From Streptomyces sp. TBY4 (GTDB lineage: Bacteria; Actinomycetota; Actinomycetes; Streptomycetales; Streptomycetaceae), in the NCBI RefSeq assembly GCF_024213195.1, contig NZ_JANAVF010000005.1:124001-188000 (forward strand): a DNA stretch of 64,000 nt. Direction: 5' to 3'. The notes beneath the pieces are model-generated. The model searched no databases, was not told where the DNA came from, and saw only the letters and a list, made by a program, of their open reading frames with translations. The translations under genes were made by a program, and so were the position numbers. Positions 1-8,289 of the stretch are shown here, piece after piece. The stretch's first letter is position 1. Each line of letters begins with the position of its first letter.

Positions 1-116
1 TTCCCGGAGACGCTCAGGGTGATGTGCCAGAGCCGGGAGGCGTCCTGGTCCTGCCCGCTCCCGCCGATGTCACCGTCCCCGTCCCCGGTGCCGACGCTGG
101 TCAGCGCTCGTCTCAC
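1..116 (-). CDS. Unrecognised protein, N-terminal fragment cut by window edge
   Basis: A leftward reading frame starts at a GTG at 116-114, preceded on the minus strand by a strong AAGGAGG five bases upstream. The 38 visible residues begin MRRALTSVGTGDGDGDIGGS and continue into a short stretch ending SRLWHITLSVSG with no stop before the edge. The Gly/Asp-rich start is low complexity and I recognise no family. It is the next leftward gene after proB (85-bp gap), a place where proA might have been expected, but the residues do not resemble ProA. The start rests on the ribosome-binding site; the product is unknown. Confidence 0.5.
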   Translation of the reverse strand, partial: MRRALTSVGTGDGDGDIGGSGQDQDASRLWHITLSVSG

Positions 117-201
117 CAGCCGCCTCCTTGTCTGCGCTACGCGTGTCCGCCCCTCACAGTTGACCAGTCCTCGGCTCACCGCGCGGCGGTTTTACCGAAC
201 C

Positions 202-1329
202 TCAGCCCTGCAGCAGGACCAGATCGTCGCGGTGGACGACCTCGCGCTCGTACTCGGGTCCGAGTTCCCGCGCGAGCTCGCGCGTGGAGCGGCCGAGGAG
301 CTGCGGGAGCTCCTTGGCGTCGAAGTTGACGAGGCCGCGCGCCACCGCCCGGCCGTCGGCCGCGCGCAGTTCGACGGGGTCCCCGGCGACGAAGTCGCCC
401 TCGACCGCGGCGATCCCCGCGGGCAGCAGCGAACTGCCGCGCTCGGTCACCGCGCGGACGGCGCCGTCGTCCAGGACGAGGTGTCCCTGCGGGGCCGAGG
501 CGTGCTGGAGCCAGAGCAGCCGGTCCGTCGAGCGGCGTCCGGTGGAGTGGAAGAGGGTGCCGGTCGCCCGCCCGGCCAGGGCGTCCGCGGCCTGGCTGGC
601 GGAGGTGAGGACGACCGGGATGCCGGCGGCCGCGGCGATGCGCGCCGCTTCGACCTTGGTGGCCATGCCGCCGGTGCCGACGCCCGCCTTGCCGACGCTG
701 CCGATGGTGACGTGGGCGATGTCCTCGGGACCGCGCACCTCGTCGATGCGGCTGGTGCCGGGCTGGGACGGGTCCCCGTCGTAGAGGCCGTCCACGTCGG
801 AGAGCAGGACGAGGAGGTCGGCGCGGACCAGGTGGGCCACGAGTGCCGCGAGGCGGTCGTTGTCGCCGAAGCGGATCTCGTCGGTGGCGACGGTGTCGTT
901 CTCGTTGACGACGGGCAGCGCCCCCATGGCCAGGAGCTGGTCCAGGGTCCGGTAGGCGTTGCGGTAGTGCGCGCGCCGGCTGGTGTCGTCGGTGGTCAGC
1001 AGCACCTGGCCGACGCGTACGCCGTACCGGGCGAAGGAGGCCGTGTAGCGGGCGACGAGCAGGCCCTGGCCAACGCTCGCGGCGGCCTGCTGGCGGGCCA
1101 GGTCGGTGGGGCGGCGGCGCAGGCCCAGAGGGGAGAGTCCGGCGGCGATGGCTCCGCTGGAGACCAGGACGATCTCCTTCTCGCCGCCGCTGCGCGCCTT
1201 GGCCAGTACGTCGACCAGGGCGTCCACCCGGTCGGCGTCCAGTCCGCCGGCCGCCGTGGTCAGGGAGGAGGAGCCGACCTTGACCACGATCCTGCGCGCG
1301 TCGAGTACACCCTGCCTAGCCGCTGACAC
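202..1329 (-). CDS. proB: Glutamate 5-kinase
   Basis: Cytoplasmic enzyme that phosphorylates glutamate with ATP, the first step of proline synthesis. The 375-aa product has the amino-acid-kinase fold: the nucleotide-binding start VVKVGSSSLTT near residue 15, the VLVSSGAIAAG segment, the substrate loop with NENDTV near residue 150, and a C-terminal PUA domain from about residue 280 (VRAVTERGSSLLPAG, then VARGLVNF). Length fits two-domain ProB enzymes. I chose the GTG at 1329, just after a GGGGACAG stretch, over an in-frame ATG at 1401 because the added 24 residues are low-complexity and atypical. It lies downstream of the GtrA/GtrB pair on the same strand, with a weak hairpin between. Confidence 0.93.
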   Translation of the reverse strand: MSAARQGVLDARRIVVKVGSSSLTTAAGGLDADRVDALVDVLAKARSGGEKEIVLVSSGAIAAGLSPLGLRRRPTDLARQQAAASVGQGLLVARYTASFARYGVRVGQVLLTTDDTSRRAHYRNAYRTLDQLLAMGALPVVNENDTVATDEIRFGDNDRLAALVAHLVRADLLVLLSDVDGLYDGDPSQPGTSRIDEVRGPEDIAHVTIGSVGKAGVGTGGMATKVEAARIAAAAGIPVVLTSASQAADALAGRATGTLFHSTGRRSTDRLLWLQHASAPQGHLVLDDGAVRAVTERGSSLLPAGIAAVEGDFVAGDPVELRAADGRAVARGLVNFDAKELPQLLGRSTRELARELGPEYEREVVHRDDLVLLQG

Positions 1330-1413
1330 TTCTGTCCCCTGACCCTTGACCCTCGCCGAACACGAACACGAACCGGCGAACCGACGAACCTGCCCGTTCA
1401 ATCTACGGGGTGT

Positions 1414-1431
1414 CCGGGCGGAGCCGCCCGG
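1414..1431 (-). terminator. Short GC hairpin after gtrA-like gene
   Basis: Perfect 7-bp inverted repeat CCGGGCG / CGCCCGG with a 4-base loop, a few bases past the stop of the GtrA gene. There is no clear T-tract on the minus strand. It may partly separate gtrA from proB. A TAGATT at 1400-1405 just beyond could be a -10 for proB, but no matching -35 is visible. Confidence 0.35.
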
Positions 1432-1436
1432 GGGTT

Positions 1437-1895
1437 TCAGACCGTGGACGCGGTGTGGGTCCGCTCCTCTTCCGCAGCCTTGTCGCCCGTCCCCGGGATG
1501 AGGATCTTGCGCGAGAGGACGTAGGTGAACGGGATGGCCACCACGGCCGCGACCAGCGGCGCGATCTGGGTGTTCATGCCCGCCCAGGTGACCAGGGCGT
1601 AGAGGCCCGCGGACTGGATCACGTAGTTCGTGACGTTGGTCAGCGGGAAGAGCAGGAACTTCTTCCAGGTCGGCCGGGTGCGGTAGGTGAAGTAGGTGTT
1701 CATGAAGAACGAGCCGACCATCGCCAGCACGAAGGCGATGGAGTAGGCGGCGAAGTACGGCATCAGGGGATGCAGGAGCAGGTAGATGGCGTAGAAGGTG
1801 CCGGTGTTGACCCCTCCCACCAGTCCGAAGCGGATGATCTGGGCGAGCTGGGCGCGGCGGTCCGGGGCCGGGCGCTCGTTCGTCGTGGAAGGCAT
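1437..1895 (-). CDS. GtrA-like four-helix membrane protein
   Basis: Small integral membrane protein (152 aa) of the GtrA/DPMS family, whose members help move or present polyprenyl-phosphate-linked sugars at the membrane. The family signature FGLVGGVNTGTFYAIYLLL opens the first helix near residue 21; three more hydrophobic segments follow, including FVLAMVGSFFMNTYFTYR and FPLTNVTNYVIQSAGLYAL, then a polar acidic tail. The ATG overlaps the stop of the upstream glycosyltransferase (TGATG), so the two are translationally coupled. Together they form a GtrA/GtrB cassette. The sugar and acceptor are not deducible. Confidence 0.85.
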   Translation of the reverse strand: MPSTTNERPAPDRRAQLAQIIRFGLVGGVNTGTFYAIYLLLHPLMPYFAAYSIAFVLAMVGSFFMNTYFTYRTRPTWKKFLLFPLTNVTNYVIQSAGLYALVTWAGMNTQIAPLVAAVVAIPFTYVLSRKILIPGTGDKAAEEERTHTASTV

Positions 1896-2896
1896 CAGTT
1901 GCTTCGCTCCGCGATCACCGCGTGGGGTCCGGGCAGCATGGCGTCCCGGGCGTCCGCGGACGGGGTCGTCCGGTCGGCGCCGTGCGCCTCCTTCACCAGG
2001 AAGTGCGGCCGGCGCTTGGTCTCGTAGTAGATGCGGCCGATGTACTCGCCGATCAGGCCCAGCATGATCATCTGTACGCCGCCCAGGCCCGCGATGAGCG
2101 CGACGATCGTGACGTATCCCGGGGAGTCCACCCCGTTGGTCATCGCCATGACGGCGATCCACACCGCGTAGAGCACGGTCAGGGCGACCAGCGACACGCC
2201 GGACCAGATGCCGATGCGCAGCGGCCGGTTGTTGAAGGAGATGAGCCCGTCCATGCCGTAGTTCAGCAGGGCGCCGAACTTCCACTTCGTCTCGCCGGCC
2301 TCGCGCTGCGCGTTGCGGTAGTCGAAGTGGACCGTGTCGAAGCCGATCCAGGAGAAGAGGCCCTTGGAGAAGCGGTTGTACTCGGGCAGCGACAGCAGCG
2401 CGTCGACGGCCGGACGGGACAGCAAGCGGAAGTCGCCGACTCCGTCGGTGAGCTCCACGTCGATCCAGCGGTTGATGCCCCGGTAGTAGAGGCGGCTCAG
2501 CGCCGTGCGGAGCTTCTTGTCCCCTTCGCGGGTGCGGCGGGCGATGATCTGGTCGTGGCCCTGCCGGTAGTAGTCGAGCATGGTGGCGATGAGCTCCGGC
2601 GGGTGCTGGAGGTCCGCGTCCATGATGACCACGGCGTCACCGGTGGCCTCGCGCAGGCCGGCGAGCATGCCGGCCTCCTTGCCGAAGTTGCGGCTGAAGG
2701 AGACGTAGCGGGTGCGGTCGGTGTGCTGGGCCGCGATCTTGCGGAGTTTGCCGAGGGTTCCGTCGCGGCTGCCGTCGTCGACGTAACACACCTCGTACTC
2801 GACGGGGAGGGCGTCCAGGACCTTGCGAATCTCCGTGTCGAAGCTGTCGATGACAGCTTCCTCGTTGTAGCAAGGGACTACGACAGACAGCTTCAT
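1895..2896 (-). CDS. GtrB/DPM1-like polyprenyl-phosphate glycosyltransferase (GT2)
   Basis: A 333-aa membrane-bound family-2 glycosyltransferase expected to transfer a nucleotide-sugar residue to undecaprenyl phosphate. It opens with MKLSVVVPCYNEEAV, carries VDDGSRDGT near residue 40 and the metal-binding DADLQHPPE near residue 95. The later signature GETKWKFGALLNYGMDG and two C-terminal hydrophobic segments (about residues 230-257 and 268-295) are typical of the GtrB/ArnC/DPM1-like group. The ATG at 2896 follows AGGAAG at good spacing; upstream in-frame ATG 2947 is rejected. It is divergent from the TagF-like fusion gene and overlaps the GtrA gene. The C-terminal tail of about 30 polar residues is not part of the core domain. 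Confidence 0.88.
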   Translation of the reverse strand: MKLSVVVPCYNEEAVIDSFDTEIRKVLDALPVEYEVCYVDDGSRDGTLGKLRKIAAQHTDRTRYVSFSRNFGKEAGMLAGLREATGDAVVIMDADLQHPPELIATMLDYYRQGHDQIIARRTREGDKKLRTALSRLYYRGINRWIDVELTDGVGDFRLLSRPAVDALLSLPEYNRFSKGLFSWIGFDTVHFDYRNAQREAGETKWKFGALLNYGMDGLISFNNRPLRIGIWSGVSLVALTVLYAVWIAVMAMTNGVDSPGYVTIVALIAGLGGVQMIMLGLIGEYIGRIYYETKRRPHFLVKEAHGADRTTPSADARDAMLPGPHAVIAERSN

Positions 2897-3052
2897 GAAC
2901 ACTTCCTGCGGTCCGAACGGGTGATTTACGGCGACCGGACCAGCCACTCACCTCTTCCTTAGAAGTATGCACGGCGGTGGCAGCCCTGCTGGGTGAGAGC
3001 GCGGCACACGGTAGCTTTGACGGGATAAGCGGAATGAAACAGAGGGATCGAG

Positions 3053-5932
3053 GTGCACGTGCCTGACGTCTCCGTGGTCGTCATCGTCTACAACGACGCA
3101 GAGCGTCTCCCGGCAGCCGTCCAGTCGGTTTTGGACCAGACCCTGCACGGGGTCGAGGTCGTGATCGTCGACGACTGCAGCAAGGACGGGTCCTACGAGG
3201 TCGCCCAGGAGCTCGAAACCGCGCATCCGGGGAGGGTGCGCGCCTTCCGGCTGCCGGAGAACAGCGGGGGCTGCGGAGCCCCCCGCAATCACGGCATCCA
3301 GCAGGCCACCGGCGAGTACGTCATGTTCCTGGACAGCGACGACGTGCTGGAACGCAACGCCTGCCGCAACATGCTGGACGCCGCCGAGCGGACCGGGTCC
3401 GACCTGGTCTCGGGCATGTGCGTCCGCGTCCACCTGGACAACCGCTGGGGCAAGACCACCGAGTGGTACCCGTGGATCTACGCGCGCACCCGCACGCTGG
3501 AGTCGATCACCGAGTACCCGGACCTGCTGGTCTACGACACCCTCTCCACGAACAAGTGCTACCGGCGCGCGTTCCTGCTGGAGCAGGGCCTGGAGTTCCC
3601 GGTCGGCATCCACTACGAGGACCTGCTCTTCTCCGCGCAGGCCTACGTCGCCGCCCGCCGCATCACCCTCATCCCGAACCACGTCTACTACTGGAACGTG
3701 ATCGAGAAGGCCTCGGCGAAGTCGATCAGCAACCGGCGCCACGAGATCGGGAACTTCGTCCACCGGATGGAGATCCACCGCCGCGTGGACGAACTGCTGG
3801 CGGCCAAGGGCCACACGGAGATCAAGTCCGCGAAGGACGCCAAGTTCCTCAAGCACGACCTGGTGCTCCACCTGCGGGACCTGCCCCTGCTCGACGACGC
3901 CTACCGCCAGGAGTTCGCCCGGCTCGCCAACGGCTACCTGGCCGGCATCGACCCGGCGGCGTACGACAACGTCAGCAACCTCCAGGCCATCTGCGCCTAC
4001 CTGCTCGGCAAGGAGGACTGGGACAACCTCCTGCCCGCCGCCGACGCCATGACCAACAAGGGCCGGCTGACCTCCCCGCTCGCCGAGCGCGACGGGCGCG
4101 TCTACTGGTGCGGGCAGCACATCGACGGCCCCGACGCGGACGAGGCCCGCCGGATACTGGACGTCACCGACCAGGGCTACGCCGGTGCCCCGCTCCCCTC
4201 CCTCACGCTGGGCAACCGCCTCACCTCGTACGAGGACGACGGCCGCGGCACGGTCACCCTGGCGGGTGCCGTCGTGAACCCGCTGGGCCGGATCCGCCCC
4301 GATGCGGAGCTGAAGGCCACGCTGGAGTTCCGGGCCCGCCGGCAGATCGGCGTCCGCTCCTTCAGCTTCCCGGTGGCAACCGTGCGCCACGCGGGGGACA
4401 CGATCGAGTGGAAGGCCACGGCCGACATCCGCGACACCGTGCGCCCCTTCGGCATCGTCGACGCGGTGTGGGACGTACGCCTGAAGTTGACGGCCGGCGG
4501 CGACCGGCTCACCACCCGCGTCTCCGTCGGCGGGGTCGACCTGGAGAAGGCGGCCCGGCTGCGCGTGCGCCCGAGGCTGACCCGGCTGGTCTCCGACCGC
4601 TTCGAGCCGGAGATGACCAAGAAGGGCAACCTCTCCTACGTCCTGACCGCCGAGGGCGCCGCCGCCGTGCGCACCCAGACGCTGATCAACAGCGCGATGC
4701 ACGGCAGGGCCGCCGGCGTGGTCAAGCGGAGCCTGCGCAGGGCCCTGCGGGCCCGCCGCAACATCGGCTCGGGCGAGCAGAAGGTCAAGGTCTACCACGA
4801 GGTCTTCTCGAAGCTGCCCGTCAAGAAGGGCACCATCGTCTTCGAGAGCCACATGGGCAAGCAGTACAGCGACAGCCCGAAGGCGATCTACGAGGAACTG
4901 GTGCGCTCCGGCGTGCAGTTCGAGGCGATCTGGTCCTACGCGGGCGGCAAGCCCACCGGCTTCCCCAAGGAGGCCACCCTGGTGCGGCGCTGGAGCTGGG
5001 CCTACCTGCGGGCGCTGGCGCAGGCCGAGTACTGGATCGACAACCAGGGCTTCCCGCTGGCGCTGACCAAGCGCCCGGGGACCACGTACATCCAGACCTG
5101 GCACGGCTCGGCACTGAAGCGGATGGGCTTCCACGAGCCCCGCACCAAGGCTCAGGACCGTGCGGGCCAGGCGCGCTTCCAGGCGGCCGTCGACCGCTTC
5201 GACCACTTCCTGATCCGCTCCGAGCACGACGCCCGCACCCTCGCCAAGGGCTTCCGGCTGCGTGACGAGGTGCTGCTGCGCACCGGCTACCCGCGCAACG
5301 ACGCCCTGGTCGCGGCCCACCGCTCCGAGGCGAACAGCGGCGAGCGGGTCCGCGGGGCCCTGGCCGGCGAGTTCGGGATCGACCCGGAGAAGAAGGTGCT
5401 GCTCTACGCGCCGACCTTCCGGGCGAACGCGGACGGCACGGTGGAGGGCTTCGAATTCCCCTTCGACGTCGAGGAGTTCGCCGAGCGGCTCGGCGACCGC
5501 TTCACGCTGCTGGTGCGCACCCACTACCTCAACAGCGTCACGCTGCCGCCGTCGGTCGCGGGCAGGGTCATCGACGTGTCCAAGCACCACGACATCACTC
5601 CCCTGCTGGCGCTCGCCGACGGGCTGATCACCGACTACTCGTCCGTGATGTTCGACTACGCGGTCCTGGACCGGCCGATGCTGTTCTTCGCTTACGACTA
5701 CGAGAAGTACGCGAACGACATCCGCGGCACCTACTTCGACCTCAAGGAGAAGGCCCCGGGACCGGTGGTCGCCACCTCGGACGAACTGCTCCAGGCCCTC
5801 GCCGCCTTCGACGAGGCGGACGCCAAGTACGCCGAGGCGCGCCAGCGCTTCCTCGCCGAGTTCGGCGAGTACGACCGCGGGGACGCGGCCCGGCAGATCG
5901 TCGAGAAGTTCTTCACCAGGAGCGGCAAGTGA
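3053..5932 (+). CDS. Bifunctional GT2 glycosyltransferase / CDP-glycerol glycerophosphotransferase (TagF-like)
   Basis: A 959-aa protein likely building a phosphate-linked cell-wall glycopolymer. Residues 1 to about 230 are a GT-A family-2 domain (VSVVVIVYNDAERLPAAVQS, VDDCSKDGS, DSDD at 94-97). A middle region of about 300 residues has no obvious family. From about residue 590 a Glyphos_transf (TagB/TagF type) domain follows, with TWHGSALKRMGF around residue 682, LLYAPTFR, ITDYSSVMFDYA around residue 860, and RGTYFDLKEKAPGP. No signal peptide; a cytoplasmic or membrane-peripheral enzyme. GTG 3053 follows GAGGG with 6-base spacing. It overlaps the next gene by 4 bases (GTGA), so they form an operon. 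The N-terminal and middle regions resemble the 540-aa GT2 encoded at 8290-9912. The acceptor is unknown. Confidence 0.88.
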   Translation: MHVPDVSVVVIVYNDAERLPAAVQSVLDQTLHGVEVVIVDDCSKDGSYEVAQELETAHPGRVRAFRLPENSGGCGAPRNHGIQQATGEYVMFLDSDDVLERNACRNMLDAAERTGSDLVSGMCVRVHLDNRWGKTTEWYPWIYARTRTLESITEYPDLLVYDTLSTNKCYRRAFLLEQGLEFPVGIHYEDLLFSAQAYVAARRITLIPNHVYYWNVIEKASAKSISNRRHEIGNFVHRMEIHRRVDELLAAKGHTEIKSAKDAKFLKHDLVLHLRDLPLLDDAYRQEFARLANGYLAGIDPAAYDNVSNLQAICAYLLGKEDWDNLLPAADAMTNKGRLTSPLAERDGRVYWCGQHIDGPDADEARRILDVTDQGYAGAPLPSLTLGNRLTSYEDDGRGTVTLAGAVVNPLGRIRPDAELKATLEFRARRQIGVRSFSFPVATVRHAGDTIEWKATADIRDTVRPFGIVDAVWDVRLKLTAGGDRLTTRVSVGGVDLEKAARLRVRPRLTRLVSDRFEPEMTKKGNLSYVLTAEGAAAVRTQTLINSAMHGRAAGVVKRSLRRALRARRNIGSGEQKVKVYHEVFSKLPVKKGTIVFESHMGKQYSDSPKAIYEELVRSGVQFEAIWSYAGGKPTGFPKEATLVRRWSWAYLRALAQAEYWIDNQGFPLALTKRPGTTYIQTWHGSALKRMGFHEPRTKAQDRAGQARFQAAVDRFDHFLIRSEHDARTLAKGFRLRDEVLLRTGYPRNDALVAAHRSEANSGERVRGALAGEFGIDPEKKVLLYAPTFRANADGTVEGFEFPFDVEEFAERLGDRFTLLVRTHYLNSVTLPPSVAGRVIDVSKHHDITPLLALADGLITDYSSVMFDYAVLDRPMLFFAYDYEKYANDIRGTYFDLKEKAPGPVVATSDELLQALAAFDEADAKYAEARQRFLAEFGEYDRGDAARQIVEKFFTRSGK

Positions 5933-7101
5933 GCCAGCAGACCGCCACCCCGGGCGGCCGTGACGTCTTCATCGTCTCCAACAGCGTGGACGAGCTCGGC
6001 GGTGTGACCACCTGGTCGCACCAGATGGCCCGGTTGTTCAGCGACCGCGGACACCAGGTCCACGTCATCGGCATCGCCCCCGTAGCCGAGGAGATCCGCC
6101 AGCAGCTCCCGGCGGACCTCCCCTACGCGGTGACCACGCTCTACGACGCCCATCCCCCGGCGGCCCGCAGACTGCGCGGCATCAAGGGCCGGCTCAACGC
6201 GCCCGAACGGCGCCGCCAGGCGGCCCGCCGGGCGAAGATGCGGGCCAAGGCAGACCGGCTGGGCGAGCTGCTGCGCGCGGCCCGCCCCGGCGCCGTGGTG
6301 ATCGTCACCCAGGTCTGGGCGATGGAGTGGGTGGCCCTCGCCGACACCAAGGGGTGCACGGTCATCGGGATGAGCCACGAGTCCTTCGAGGCGAGCAACA
6401 AGTCCACCCGGGGCCAGCGGGTCCGCCGGTACTACCGGGAGGTCGACCGCCTGCTCGTGCTGACCCCCGAGGACGCGGACCTCTGGATCCGCGCGGGCAT
6501 GGAGAACGTCTCCAGCATGCCGAACCCGCTGCCGTTCATGCCCGCCTCCCCCGCCCCGCGCACCGAGAAGGTGGTGGCGAGCGTCGGCCGCCTGGCCTTC
6601 GAGAAGGGCGTGGACCTGCTGCTCGACGCATGGGCCGACGCCTCCCCACACCACCCCGACTGGGTCCTGCGGATCTACGGGGCCGGCCTGGAGGAGGCGA
6701 CCCTGCGGGCGCACGCCGCCGGGCTCGGCCTGGAGGACTCCGTGGAGTGGATGGGCAGCACCGGCGACGTGCTGGGCGCGCTGAACGGGGCCTCCGTCTT
6801 CGCCCAGGCCTCGCGCGCCGAGGGGTTCCCGATCACGCTGCTGGAGGCGATGGCCGCGGGCCTGCCGGTGGCCGCCTTCGACTGCGCGCCGGGTGTCCGG
6901 GAGATCGTGACGCACGGCGAGGACGGGCTGCTGGCCCGGCTGGGCAACACGATGGAGCTGGCCGGGCACCTCGACCGGCTGATGGCCGGCCGGGATCTGC
7001 GCGACCGGCTCGGCGACGCCGCCTTCCGCAATGTGCAGCGGTACTCCAGCACCGAGATCACCGACCGGTGGGAGGAGCTGTTCTCCTTCCTGGAGCGCTG
7101 A
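5929..7101 (+). CDS. Family-4 glycosyltransferase
   Basis: A 390-aa GT-B fold retaining glycosyltransferase. The N-terminal acceptor domain contains SNSVDELGGVTTWSHQMARL; the donor-binding domain begins near residue 210 with VGRLAFEKGVDLLLDAW and contains the EX7E-type motif SRAEGFPITLLEAMAAGLPV, the standard GT4 nucleotide-sugar site. The GTG start overlaps the stop of the TagF-like gene (GTGA), giving translational coupling, and a strong terminator follows 44 bp after the stop. Its position makes it a partner in the same wall-polymer pathway; donor sugar and linkage cannot be read from the sequence. Confidence 0.88.
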   Translation: MSQQTATPGGRDVFIVSNSVDELGGVTTWSHQMARLFSDRGHQVHVIGIAPVAEEIRQQLPADLPYAVTTLYDAHPPAARRLRGIKGRLNAPERRRQAARRAKMRAKADRLGELLRAARPGAVVIVTQVWAMEWVALADTKGCTVIGMSHESFEASNKSTRGQRVRRYYREVDRLLVLTPEDADLWIRAGMENVSSMPNPLPFMPASPAPRTEKVVASVGRLAFEKGVDLLLDAWADASPHHPDWVLRIYGAGLEEATLRAHAAGLGLEDSVEWMGSTGDVLGALNGASVFAQASRAEGFPITLLEAMAAGLPVAAFDCAPGVREIVTHGEDGLLARLGNTMELAGHLDRLMAGRDLRDRLGDAAFRNVQRYSSTEITDRWEELFSFLER

Positions 7102-7145
7102 TCCGCCACCCGCCGTTCCGTACGCACACGCACGCAGGCACGTAC

Positions 7146-7185
7146 GAAGCCGCCCGCCCCGGTCGATTCCGGGGCGGGCGGCTTC
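7146..7185. terminator. Bidirectional intrinsic terminator between GT4 gene and galE
   Basis: Perfect 17-bp inverted repeat (7146-7162 with 7169-7185) around a 6-base loop, with AA-rich left and TTCTT right flanks. It separates the convergent GT4 (+) and galE (-) genes and can serve both. Confidence 0.85.
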
Positions 7186-7203
7186 TTGCGCTCTGGCGGC
7201 GGA

Positions 7204-8193
7204 TCAGGCCTTGCGGTGGGCCTCCCAGCCCTGCCAGGCCGAGGTGATCATCTCGCGCACGTCGTGGCGGGCCTTCCAGCCCAGCTCCGCCGCGATCCGG
7301 TCGGCGGAGGCGACGACCTTCGCCGGGTCGCCGGGGCGGCGCGGGGAGACCACGGCCGCGTAGGCGGCATCGGTGTGCCCGGTGACCTCGTTGACCAGCT
7401 CGACCATCTCGCGGACGGAAACGCCCTCGCCGCGGCCGATGTTGACGGTGAGGTCCTTGTACTCGCCCTGCGCGCCCCATTCGACGAGCTTGCGGGCGGC
7501 CACCACGTGGGCCTCGGCGAGGTCGGCGACGTGGATGTAGTCGCGGATGCAGGTGCCGTCCGCGGTCGCGTAGTCGTCACCGAAGATCCGGGCGCCCTCG
7601 CCCTTGTCGAAGCGCTCGAAGATCATCGGGACCAGGTTGAAGACCCCGGTGTCGGCCAGCTCGGGGGTCGCCGCGCCCGCCACGTTGAAGTAGCGGAGGC
7701 AAGCGGTGGAGATGCCGTGGGCCTTGCCCGCGGCCCGGACCAGCCACTCGCCGGCGAGCTTCGTCTCGCCGTACGGGCTCAGCGGCAGGCACGGGGTTTC
7801 CTCGGTGACGAGGTCCACGTCCGGCATCCCGTACACGGAGGCGGAGGAGGAGAAGAGGAAGTTGCGCACGCCCGCGGCGGCCACGGCCTGGAGCAGGACC
7901 GTGAGGCCGCCCACGTTCTCCTCGTAGTAGTGCAGCGGCTTGTCCACGGACTCGCCGACCTGCTTCTTGCCGGCCAGGTGGACCACGCCGGTGATCTCGT
8001 GGCGGGCGAAGGTCTCGTCCAGGAACGTCCGGTCGAGCACGGAACCGACCACGAGCGGGACGCCCTCCGGGACACGGGCGGCGTTTCCGGTGGAGAGGTC
8101 GTCCAGAACCACGACCTCCTCACCCGCGAGCAGCATCGCGCGGACGACGTGCGACCCGATGTATCCGGCCCCGCCAGTGATCAGAAACGTCAT
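7204..8193 (-). CDS. galE: UDP-glucose 4-epimerase
   Basis: NAD-dependent short-chain dehydrogenase that interconverts UDP-glucose and UDP-galactose. The 329-aa product has the Rossmann motif TGGAGYIGSH at residues 7-16, the Ser of SSSASVYG, the catalytic pair in SPYGETKLAGEW (YxxxK), the RYFNVAGA segment, and CIRDYIHVADLAEAH, all diagnostic of GalE. Length is typical. The ATG at 8193 follows GGGGAGA on the minus strand. It lies inside the glycosyltransferase island and plausibly supplies UDP-galactose for the wall polymer. It reads away from the large GT2 gene upstream, with a 96-bp C/G-rich gap between them. Confidence 0.95.
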   Translation of the reverse strand: MTFLITGGAGYIGSHVVRAMLLAGEEVVVLDDLSTGNAARVPEGVPLVVGSVLDRTFLDETFARHEITGVVHLAGKKQVGESVDKPLHYYEENVGGLTVLLQAVAAAGVRNFLFSSSASVYGMPDVDLVTEETPCLPLSPYGETKLAGEWLVRAAGKAHGISTACLRYFNVAGAATPELADTGVFNLVPMIFERFDKGEGARIFGDDYATADGTCIRDYIHVADLAEAHVVAARKLVEWGAQGEYKDLTVNIGRGEGVSVREMVELVNEVTGHTDAAYAAVVSPRRPGDPAKVVASADRIAAELGWKARHDVREMITSAWQGWEAHRKA

Positions 8194-8289
8194 GCGTGTC
8201 TCCCCAAATCAATTTCGTACGTCTCGTCCGACGCCGGACCGTCCGGCCCGGTTCCGCTCCGGCCGGTCCCGCACCGGCCCGGTCCCGTC

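Noticed and set aside
1..201. proA next to proB at the left edge
   Set aside because: Visible residues do not resemble ProA; only 38 residues are present.
2948..5590. Long minus-strand open frame opposite the TagF-like fusion gene
   Set aside because: Opposite-strand reading of a high-G+C gene with clear glycosyltransferase motifs; composition is typical of a shadow frame.
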